The translations under genes were made by a program, and so were the position numbers. A DNA stretch of 64,000 nucleotides, taken from positions 62,001-126,000 of the forward strand of contig JAFGXV010000003.1 in assembly GCA_016936455.1 (NCBI GenBank). Direction: 5' to 3'. The DNA is from Desulfuromonadaceae bacterium. GTDB taxonomy: Bacteria; Desulfobacterota; Desulfuromonadia; Desulfuromonadales; Desulfuromonadaceae. The notes beneath the pieces are model-generated. The model did no database searches and was not told the DNA's origin. It saw only the letters and a program-made list of their open reading frames with translations. Below, piece after piece: positions 26,842-34,464 of this stretch (its first letter is position 1; each line of letters begins with the position of its first letter).

Positions 26842-28343
26842 GCGACGATCGCTACCGTGAGCATCTCAGACGCCGCTACCGGGTGATCGGCCGGGCCCTG
26901 GGCTTTCTCTTTCTGCTCAACGCCCTGTTGATGCTGCTGCCTTTGATCCTGCTGATCTGGACCCCGCAGGAATGGTGGCTCGCTCCCGCCTTTGTGCTGG
27001 CGGCCGGGATCCTCGCCCTGGCCGGCTGGCTGCTGCGACGCACGGAGCGGGAACAGGAACGGCTCCCCCTCTCCCTGGCCGAAGGCAGCGTGGTCGTCGT
27101 TCTCGCCTGGTTGAGTGCAATCAGCGTCGGCGCCCTGCCTTTTTGCTGGGCGGGGCTCAGTGTCAGCCAGGCTTTTTTTGAAACCACCAGCGGATGGACG
27201 ACTACCGGACTTTCCGTTGTCGATGTCACGAGCTGCCCGGCCCTGCTGCTGTTCTACCGCAGCCTGCTCCAGCTGGCAGGGGGAGCCGGACTGGCCATCC
27301 TGCTGGTCAGCCTGCTGGCGATCCGCGGCAGCGCTGGACTGAACGCGGCGGAAGGGCACAATGAACAACTGGTGCCGCAGGTACGCCATTCCGCCCGTCT
27401 GGTCATCAGGCTCTATGGCGGCTATGTTGTGGTCGGCCTGCTCGGACTGAAACTGGCCGGCATGAGCTGGTTCGATGCCGTCAACCACGCCTTCTGCGCC
27501 CTGTCGACCGGAGGGTTTTCCACCCACGCCGCACCCCTCGCCCAGTGGGCCTCTCCGGCCGCGCAAACCATCCTCATCCTGCTCATGCTGCTGGGCATGA
27601 CCAACTTTCTGACGGCCTACACCCTGCTTTGCGGTCGCTGGCACGCGGTGTGGCGCAACGGTGAACTCCGTCTGGCCGTGGTTCTACTGGGGATGGCCCT
27701 GTTCGCCCTCTGCTGGCACGAGATGCCTCGTTGGCAGATAAATGACAGCCTCGAACAGTTTCGCATCAGCCTGTTCCAGATCGTCTCGGCCCTGTCGACC
27801 ACCGGCTTCGTCATCACGGATATCGAAGCGGGCGACAACTTCTGCTGGCTGTTACTGATCCTGTTGATGCTTGTCGGCGGCGGTAACGGTTCCACCGCTG
27901 GCGGCATCAAACAGCAGCGATTGCTGGTACTGCTCAAAAGCGTGAAGCAACTGCTATGGCAGTTTTCCCATCCGCCCCATGAGGTCCATGAAGAAATCCT
28001 GTGGACCGGAGACCAGAAACGACCCCTCACCCTTGTGGAAGTCAGCCGGGCCGGCAGTTATGTGCTGCTGTATCTGGCGACCTGGCTCGCTGGCAGCCTG
28101 GTCCTGACCGCCTATGGTCATGACATGGCCCGCAGCCTGTTTGAATTTGCCAGCACCCTGGGCACCGTTGGCCTCTCTCTGGGGCTAACGAACCCCGATG
28201 TCCCCCCGGGCCAACTGTGGCTACAGTCGGCGGGCATGCTGCTCGGACGTCTCGAATTTCTCGTGCTGTTCTGGGGGCTGACACGCCTGGCAAAGGAAAT
28301 TTTGCCCCTGCTGACGCCACGAAACAACAGGCCACGGCCCTGA
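26838..28343 (+). CDS. trkH: TrkH family potassium uptake channel
   Basis: 501-residue membrane channel for K+ (or Na+-coupled K+) uptake. Four pore-loop filters are visible: TTSGWTTTGLS (about 115), STGGFSTH (about 223), STTGFVITD (about 322) and STLGTVGLSLG (about 438). The conserved Gly of each filter is present. It assembles with the two TrkA proteins encoded upstream. The 3' end converges on the glycosyltransferase gene with a 22-base gap. Confidence 0.94.
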   Translation: MSDDRYREHLRRRYRVIGRALGFLFLLNALLMLLPLILLIWTPQEWWLAPAFVLAAGILALAGWLLRRTEREQERLPLSLAEGSVVVVLAWLSAISVGALPFCWAGLSVSQAFFETTSGWTTTGLSVVDVTSCPALLLFYRSLLQLAGGAGLAILLVSLLAIRGSAGLNAAEGHNEQLVPQVRHSARLVIRLYGGYVVVGLLGLKLAGMSWFDAVNHAFCALSTGGFSTHAAPLAQWASPAAQTILILLMLLGMTNFLTAYTLLCGRWHAVWRNGELRLAVVLLGMALFALCWHEMPRWQINDSLEQFRISLFQIVSALSTTGFVITDIEAGDNFCWLLLILLMLVGGGNGSTAGGIKQQRLLVLLKSVKQLLWQFSHPPHEVHEEILWTGDQKRPLTLVEVSRAGSYVLLYLATWLAGSLVLTAYGHDMARSLFEFASTLGTVGLSLGLTNPDVPPGQLWLQSAGMLLGRLEFLVLFWGLTRLAKEILPLLTPRNNRPRP

Positions 28344-28365
28344 GCCACCGGACATTCTGCGACCA

Positions 28366-29499
28366 TCAGCGTCTGGTCGCCACCTGCTCGAGCAGACAAT
28401 CATAGTCGTTCACCAGTTGTCCCCAGTCATAACGCGCGACCTGGGCTCTGAGCTGTGGATTGGCGGATTCACGCGGGCACTGGCCAAGCCGGGTCAACGT
28501 CTCAAGAAGCTGATCAAAATCCTGATAAAAACAGTCCGGCCAGACAGCCGGGTCCAGATGCTCGGGGTAGGCCAAACGATTCGGCAGCAAGGGCCGGCAA
28601 CCACAGTAGATGGCTTCAACCACGCTGATACCGAAGAAATCGTGCATCGAGGTCACCGGCAGCAGGTCGGCACGCCACAGCCAAGTCGCATAATCGCTGA
28701 AGGACTCAACATAACCCCAATGAACGATCTGCGCTTTCAGCCGCTCGCGAGCCTGCGCGAAGATGGCAGGCCGCCGCTGATAGGATTCGCCGAGAACCGC
28801 CAATTCAAAGGGCACACCGCGCTCCTGTAGCGCAAACAGAGCCCGGAAGAAGGTCTCGGGATCCTTGTCATATTCCCAACGATGATTCCACAGCAACAGT
28901 GGCGGGCGATCAGCCCGACGCCAGCGATCCTGACCGAACTCGACTGGACGCAGGCTGTCGAAGCGCGCCAGATCAAGGCCAACGGGCAACGTCCGGCTTT
29001 TAGCGGCAATGGTCTGGACATTGTCGCTTTGTTGATGATCCGGAAATGACTGTAAAAAAGATGGTAGCCGCTGCAGAAAATCGTGGCGATGGAAAGAGGA
29101 ATTGAACAGCACGGCATCCGCCGCCAGCGCTGAGGCATAATTGATGAAAGCGTAATGGGCATCGCGCTGCAAGCCGGGATCGGCATCCTGCGGAGACCAG
29201 GGATAGCTGAGCTGATTTTCATGGCAATAGAGCACGGCAGGGATGTTCGCCGTCTTCGCACGCGTCAACGCCAGAAAAGTGGTCAGATCAAGCATGTCTG
29301 AAGCCAGCAGCAGGTCGGGCTGGCAGTCGATCGCCAGAAAACGTTGCGCCAGAGTCACGGCGCCGCCATGCATGCGCCATTTCCAGTATTTGCCGTCCAA
29401 TCCGAGGATCTCGATATCATGACGGCTGGCGGCTGCGTATTGACGCGCCCAGGCCGCATGGGAGCCGGTCATAAAGGGTTCGAGCAGCACAATTTGCAT
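28366..29499 (-). CDS. QTMAN/DUF3524-like glycosyltransferase
   Basis: 377 residues, GT4-type fold. The N-terminal half matches the DUF3524 domain (VLLEPFMTGSHAAWARQYA, LYCHENQLSYPW, FNSSFHRHDF) and the C-terminal half has WNHRWEYDKDPETFF and FFGISVVEAIYCGCRPLLPN, a nucleotide-sugar-binding signature. Animal GTDC1/QTMAN of this family mannosylates queuosine at the tRNA wobble position. The bacterial substrate is an inference. GAGAGG lies 9 bases before ATG 29499. It sits downstream of acnB but is separated by a strong terminator. No queuosine synthesis gene lies in the window. Confidence 0.85.
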   Translation of the reverse strand: MQIVLLEPFMTGSHAAWARQYAAASRHDIEILGLDGKYWKWRMHGGAVTLAQRFLAIDCQPDLLLASDMLDLTTFLALTRAKTANIPAVLYCHENQLSYPWSPQDADPGLQRDAHYAFINYASALAADAVLFNSSFHRHDFLQRLPSFLQSFPDHQQSDNVQTIAAKSRTLPVGLDLARFDSLRPVEFGQDRWRRADRPPLLLWNHRWEYDKDPETFFRALFALQERGVPFELAVLGESYQRRPAIFAQARERLKAQIVHWGYVESFSDYATWLWRADLLPVTSMHDFFGISVVEAIYCGCRPLLPNRLAYPEHLDPAVWPDCFYQDFDQLLETLTRLGQCPRESANPQLRAQVARYDWGQLVNDYDCLLEQVATRR

Positions 29500-29545
29500 G
29501 AGACACCTCTCTTCATCAACAAAACGCATGAAACTGTAGCACAAA

Positions 29546-29575
29546 AAAAGGCCGCTTCCGAAGAAGCGGCCTTTT
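29546..29575 (-). terminator. Intrinsic terminator of acnB
   Basis: AAAAGGCCGCTTC (29546-29558) pairs perfectly with GAAGCGGCCTTTT (29563-29575) across a 4-base loop. On the minus strand it is followed by a run of Ts. The stem is GC-rich and the tetraloop reads TTCG on the acnB transcript. Confidence 0.9.
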
Positions 29576-29598
29576 GATTTACCCATCCAATCGACAGA

Positions 29599-32157
29599 TT
29601 AGATGTCGCAACGCTTGTAAACGGCGTCAAACTCACCCAGCTCATCGAACTGCAGGTAGTTGTAAACCTCGTCCTTGCAGGGAGAGACTTTCTCTTTGTA
29701 GATGGCCAGGTACTCGGCCGGCGTCGGCAGCTCGCCTTTGAGAGCGGTGACGGCCCCGAGCTCGGCGCTACCCAGGTACACCTGAGCGCCATTGCCGATA
29801 CGGTCATCGAAGTTACGGGTCGAGGTGGAGAACATGTTCACCCCATCCGGTACACGTGCCTGGTTCCCCATGCACAGGGAGCAACCCGGAGTTTCGATAC
29901 GGGCACCGACCTGGTTGAAGATTGCGAAATAGGCTTCGTCCTTCAGTTTGGCCTGATCCATACGGGTCGGCGGGCAGATCCAGATCCGGTCGTTCGGGTT
30001 GAACTTGTTGCCAGCCCAGATTTTGGCTGCGGCACGGAAGTGACCGATGTTGGTCATACAGGAACCGAGGAAGATATCCTGAATCTTGGTGCCCTGGACT
30101 TCGGACAGCAGCTTGACATCATCGGGATCGTTCGGGCAGGCCAGGATCGGCTCGGTAATCTCAGCCAGATCGATCTCGATAACCGCAGCGTACTCTGCAT
30201 TGCTGTCAGCCTTGAGCAGCTTGGGATCTTTCAGCCACTCGTTAACCGCGTCGATACGCTTCTGCAGGGTTGCAGCGTGCTTATAGCCGTCTTTGATCAT
30301 ACTTTCCATCAAAGAGACATTGGAGCGCAGATATTTGCAAACAGACTCTTCAGAGAGTTGGATGCAACCCGCCGCAGCAGAACGCTCGGCAGCGGCGTCA
30401 GTCAGCTCAAAAGCTTGCTCAACGGACAGGTTGGGCAGACCTTCCATCTCCAGGATGCGGCCGTTGAAGATGTTGACTTTGTTCTTTTTGGGAACCGTCA
30501 GCAGGCCCTGCTTGATGGCGTAGTAAGGGATCGCGTTGACGGCGTCACGCAGGGTGATGCCTTCGTTGAATTCACCTTTGAAGCGCACCAGAACCGACTC
30601 AGGCATGTCCAGAGCCATGAAGCCCAGCGCAGCGGCGAACGCGATCAGACCGGAGCCGGCCGGGAAGCTGATGCCGATGGGGAAACGGGTGTGAGAGTCA
30701 CCACCGGTACCCACGGTGTCCGGCAGCAGCAGACGGTTCAGCCAGCTGTGGATAACACCGTCGCCGGGGTTCAGGGCAACACCTTCACGCTCGGAAATGA
30801 ATGCGGGCAGGGTGTTATGCATCTTAACGTCAGCCGGCTTGGGATAAGCGGCGGTGTGACAGAAAGACTGCATGACCATGGGAGCCTGGAACTTCAGGCA
30901 GGCCAGTTCCTTGATCTCGTCAGCGGTCATCGGGCCAGTGGTGTCCTGGGAGCCAACAGTCGTCATCTTCGGCTCACAAGCGGTGCCGGGCAGGATACCG
31001 GCTACGCCACACGCTTTACCAACCATCTTCTGGGCCAGAGAATAGCCTTGACCGGCTTTGGCAACGGGGTTGTTCGGCTGGATAAACATGGTCGGAGCAG
31101 GCAGACCCAGAGCTTCACACGCACGCTCGGTCAGTTTGCGGCCGATGATCAGCGGTGTACGGCCGCCAGCGCGGAACTCGTCACGCACGGTGCTCGGAGC
31201 GATCTCAAAGGAAGCCAGCTCTTTACCCGCAGCATCGGTCACCTTGCCGGCAGCGGTGTTGATGGTGATGACATCGCCGTGGTTGATATTGGAAACGTCC
31301 ATGCGCAGGGGCAGAGCGCCGGAGTCCTGGGCGGTGTTGAAGAAGATCGGCGCGATAACGCCGCCGATGATCACGCCGGCACGACGCTTGTTGGGCACGG
31401 CGGGGATGTCTTCGCCGATGTGCCACAGTACCGAGTTACAGGCCGATTTACGGGAAGAACCGGTCCCAACAACGTCACCAACGAAAGCGACCTGGCTGCC
31501 TTCGGCACGCCATTTGGCGATTTCTTCGTTGCCGCCGGGGAAGCGGGTTTTACCCATGGCCAGGGAGTGCAGAGGGATGTCCGGGCGGCTCCAGGCGTCG
31601 CCAGCCGGGGAGAAGTCGTCGGTGTTGATCTCACCGTCAACCTTGAACACCTTGACGGTGATGGTCTCGGCCAACTCAGGCTTGCTGGTGAACCACTCGG
31701 CCGCAGCCCAGGATTTGACGACCTTGTCTGCCGCGGCGTTGCCGGCTTTGCGCAGGGCGTCAACATCGGTGAAAGCGTCATAGATCAGAACCATGCCGGA
31801 CAGGGCGCAAGCAGCTTCGTCGGCCAGATCAGCAATCTGCAGCGCATCGACCAGAGGCTTGATATTGTAGCCACCCATCATGGTGCCGAGGATACGAACC
31901 GCGTCAACTTTGCTCACCAGCGGAGAGGAAATCTCACCCTTGACGATCTTATCCAGAAAAGCAGCCTTTACTTCCGCTGCGGGGTCAACACCCGGGGAGA
32001 TACGCTCCTTGAGCAGGTTGAGCAGGAACGCTTCCTTGCCCGCGGGGGGATTGACCAGCAGCTCGCACAGGCCCTTGGCTTGCTCGGGGTTGAGAGGCAG
32101 CGCAGGAATGCCCTGAGCGTTTCTCTCTGCTTCGTGTTGCAGGTACGCTTCGATCAT
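29599..32157 (-). CDS. acnB: Aconitate hydratase B
   Basis: Bifunctional aconitase/2-methylisocitrate dehydratase, 852 residues, interconverting citrate and isocitrate in the TCA cycle. The start (MIEAYLQHEAERNAQGIPALPLN) is the AcnB HEAT-like domain, followed by the swivel domain typical of AcnB. The 4Fe-4S ligands appear as SCMTNIGHF and GCSLCMGNQ near the C-terminus. AAGGAGG lies 8 bases upstream. A good promoter lies at 32270-32297 and a strong terminator follows the gene, so it is monocistronic. In this group the oxidative TCA cycle drives acetate oxidation. Confidence 0.97.
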   Translation of the reverse strand: MIEAYLQHEAERNAQGIPALPLNPEQAKGLCELLVNPPAGKEAFLLNLLKERISPGVDPAAEVKAAFLDKIVKGEISSPLVSKVDAVRILGTMMGGYNIKPLVDALQIADLADEAACALSGMVLIYDAFTDVDALRKAGNAAADKVVKSWAAAEWFTSKPELAETITVKVFKVDGEINTDDFSPAGDAWSRPDIPLHSLAMGKTRFPGGNEEIAKWRAEGSQVAFVGDVVGTGSSRKSACNSVLWHIGEDIPAVPNKRRAGVIIGGVIAPIFFNTAQDSGALPLRMDVSNINHGDVITINTAAGKVTDAAGKELASFEIAPSTVRDEFRAGGRTPLIIGRKLTERACEALGLPAPTMFIQPNNPVAKAGQGYSLAQKMVGKACGVAGILPGTACEPKMTTVGSQDTTGPMTADEIKELACLKFQAPMVMQSFCHTAAYPKPADVKMHNTLPAFISEREGVALNPGDGVIHSWLNRLLLPDTVGTGGDSHTRFPIGISFPAGSGLIAFAAALGFMALDMPESVLVRFKGEFNEGITLRDAVNAIPYYAIKQGLLTVPKKNKVNIFNGRILEMEGLPNLSVEQAFELTDAAAERSAAAGCIQLSEESVCKYLRSNVSLMESMIKDGYKHAATLQKRIDAVNEWLKDPKLLKADSNAEYAAVIEIDLAEITEPILACPNDPDDVKLLSEVQGTKIQDIFLGSCMTNIGHFRAAAKIWAGNKFNPNDRIWICPPTRMDQAKLKDEAYFAIFNQVGARIETPGCSLCMGNQARVPDGVNMFSTSTRNFDDRIGNGAQVYLGSAELGAVTALKGELPTPAEYLAIYKEKVSPCKDEVYNYLQFDELGEFDAVYKRCDI

Positions 32158-32269
32158 TTTTCTGATCCTCCTTATAAGGTTACGTTTTGAGCGCTTCGAC
32201 TTTTTCCCAAGCAGACCACGCTCTTCATTGAACTCAATAACACAAAACTACAAAAACGAATCTGTACAC

Positions 32270-32297
32270 TGTATACGATTTTCAGAAAAAAAGTCAA
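32270..32297 (-). promoter_or_regulatory. acnB promoter with overlapping dyad
   Basis: On the minus strand TTGACT (32297-32292), 16-base spacer, TATACA (32275-32270). The -10 is embedded in an imperfect inverted repeat (AATCGTATACA facing TGTACAGATT) that could be a repressor site. Confidence 0.65.
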
Positions 32298-32369
32298 CCT
32301 GGAAGTCAAGCTCGAAAACGGTTCAAAACCTGCGGCAACTCGGGCCAGCGCAAACCGTGCGGCATGACC

Positions 32370-34280
32370 CTACAGCGCCTCCTCCCGCTTCTGTTCCAGC
32401 TCTTCCCAGCGTTCAAAACAGGCCAGCAGCTGTTCTTCCAGCTCGGCAAAACGGCATCCCGCCTGAGCCAGCTGCTCGGCCGTGGCCTGGTGTGACTGGG
32501 ACAGCAGAGTTTCCTGGCGCTGTTTTTCCTGCTCAAGCTCGTCGATCTGCCTTTCAAGTTCTTCGAGCTCGCGCTTTTCCTTGAAACTCAAGCCCTTCTT
32601 ACGCGGGCGCTCCACCTTGTCCGGGGTTTTTTCCGCCGACTTTTTTTCATCTCTGCCAATCTCACGGGTCGCCTGTTCTCCAGCCGCCTGCTGCAGCAGC
32701 ATGTCGCTGTAGTTGCCCGCATAGCGTGTCGCCTGCCCCCGGCCATCAAAGGCCAGAATCGCCGTCGCGACCCGATCGAGCAGATAGCGGTCATGGGTCA
32801 CCACCAGCACGCAGCCGCCGAAGTCGATCAGGGCCTGCTCCAGCACCTGCAGCGTCGGGATATCCAGATCATTCGTCGGCTCATCGAGAATCAGCAGATT
32901 GGCGCCCTGCATCATCAGTTTGGCCAGCAGCAGGCGCGCCCGTTCGCCGCCGGAAAGCGTCGCCACCAGTTTGCGCTGTTCAAGGGGGGAAAAAAGAAAA
33001 TCTTCCAGATAGCCGATCTTGTAGCGTTTCTGACCGGCGACCGTCACCCACTCCCCCTCGCCCAGCACTTCGGCGACCTGCAGATCGGGATCCAGCCCGC
33101 TGCGCTGCTGATCGATATACCCAATAGTGGTTTTGCGCCCCAGTGTCACGGTCCCACCCACCAGGGGGACTTCGCCGAGAACGGTTTTGAGCAGGGTGGA
33201 TTTGCCGCTGCCATTGGGGCCGAGAATCCCGAGGCGCTCGCCGGGACGCAAAATCAGGGAGAGATCGTCAACCAGCGGGCGATCACCGGCCTGCAACCGG
33301 ACATGGTCGAGTTCCAGGATCGTCCCGCCCAGTCGCTGTTCGGCGCTGAAGGCCATCGCCAGTTCACCACGCTGCGGGGCCTGTTTCTGCTCGCGCAGTT
33401 CGTCCACCCGACCGATACGGGCTTTCTGTTTGGTGGTGCGAGCCTTGGCGCCGCGCTTCAGCCAGGCTTCCTCGCGCCGCAGAATATTCAGCAGCCGGCT
33501 CTGTTGCTGCTGCTGTTGTTCAAGCAGCTGGCTCTTCTGTTCCAGATAATCCGTGTAGCAGCCACGAAACAGGGTCAGCAGCCCCTGGTCGAGCTCGAAC
33601 ATGCGCGTGACCACCCGATCCAGAAAATAGCGATCATGGGTCACCAACAGCACAGCCCCAGGATAATTGATCAGTTCCTGCTCCAGCCACAGGATAGTCT
33701 GGGCATCGAGATGGTTGGTCGGCTCATCGAGCAGCAACAGGTCCGGCTGCTCCAGCAGCACCCGCGCCAGGGCCACCCGCTTGAGCTGTCCCCCGGACAG
33801 CTGCCCCACCGTCTGTTCCAGATCGCCGATCCCCAGCCGGTCACACAGCTGGGCAATGCGGTGCTCGACCTGCCAGGCGCCATGCACATCAAACCACTGC
33901 TGCAGCTGCTGCTGCTCGGCCAACAGCTCCGCCACGGCCTCCGTCGGCGCCATCTCCAAGGCTTTTCCCACCGCCCGGTAACGCTGATGCCGCTCATACA
34001 CCTCGGCCAGCCCCTGCTCCAGTACCGCCCGCACCGTCAGCTCCGTTTCAAATTCCGGCTGCTGGGACAGATAAACCACCCGTGACTGGCGTTTGTAATG
34101 GAGCTGGCCGCTGTCGGCATCTTCCAGCCCGGTCACAATCCGCAGCAGGGTCGATTTCCCACAGCCGTTGCGGCCGATCAGGCCGACCTTGTCGCGCTCA
34201 TCCAGCGCGAAGGTGACCTGCGACAGCAACGCCCGCTCGCCATAGTGCTTTTCAACCCCTGCAAGATCGACAATATTCAC
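32370..34280 (-). CDS. uup: ABC-F family ATPase (Uup-like)
   Basis: 636 residues: two ABC ATPase domains without membrane segments. Walker A motifs are GRNGCGKST and GPNGSGKST; signatures LSGGQLKR and LSGGERAR; Walker B ends DEPTNHLD and DEPTNDLD. A Gln/Lys-rich linker joins them and a C-terminal coiled coil (about 560-630) matches the Uup DNA/ribosome-binding arm. ABC-F proteins act on the ribosome, and Uup also influences transposon excision. GTG 34280 is chosen for the AGGAG 9 bases upstream; the frame extends to 34343. It is followed by acnB 212 bases on. Confidence 0.93.
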   Translation of the reverse strand: MNIVDLAGVEKHYGERALLSQVTFALDERDKVGLIGRNGCGKSTLLRIVTGLEDADSGQLHYKRQSRVVYLSQQPEFETELTVRAVLEQGLAEVYERHQRYRAVGKALEMAPTEAVAELLAEQQQLQQWFDVHGAWQVEHRIAQLCDRLGIGDLEQTVGQLSGGQLKRVALARVLLEQPDLLLLDEPTNHLDAQTILWLEQELINYPGAVLLVTHDRYFLDRVVTRMFELDQGLLTLFRGCYTDYLEQKSQLLEQQQQQQSRLLNILRREEAWLKRGAKARTTKQKARIGRVDELREQKQAPQRGELAMAFSAEQRLGGTILELDHVRLQAGDRPLVDDLSLILRPGERLGILGPNGSGKSTLLKTVLGEVPLVGGTVTLGRKTTIGYIDQQRSGLDPDLQVAEVLGEGEWVTVAGQKRYKIGYLEDFLFSPLEQRKLVATLSGGERARLLLAKLMMQGANLLILDEPTNDLDIPTLQVLEQALIDFGGCVLVVTHDRYLLDRVATAILAFDGRGQATRYAGNYSDMLLQQAAGEQATREIGRDEKKSAEKTPDKVERPRKKGLSFKEKRELEELERQIDELEQEKQRQETLLSQSHQATAEQLAQAGCRFAELEEQLLACFERWEELEQKREEAL

Positions 34281-34394
34281 GCGACGTGGCTCCTCTTCTC
34301 CCCGGCCTGTGCCGAAGCGGTCATGATACAATCGGCGCACCATAGCAAGTTTTTCGGGGCCGGAACAGAAAAAGGTCCATCGATCATTTAACGA

Positions 34395-34423
34395 TTGACC
34401 TGCCCCGGGTATCTGATTAGCAT
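34395..34423 (+). promoter_or_regulatory. Candidate promoter of kinase/propeller operon
   Basis: TTGACC (34395-34400), 17-base spacer, TAGCAT (34418-34423), about 40 bases before the hybrid kinase start. Moderate match in the divergent uup/kinase gap. Confidence 0.45.
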
Positions 34424-34464
34424 CTCCTTAGATCTCCATTTTTTCTCCACGACAGTGAGTTTTC

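Noticed and set aside
30040-32190. 716-codon plus-strand frame
   Set aside because: Long but antisense to acnB; produced by high GC3 on the coding strand.
32793-34085. 430-codon plus-strand frame
   Set aside because: Antisense to the ABC-F gene, whose Walker motifs are on the minus strand.
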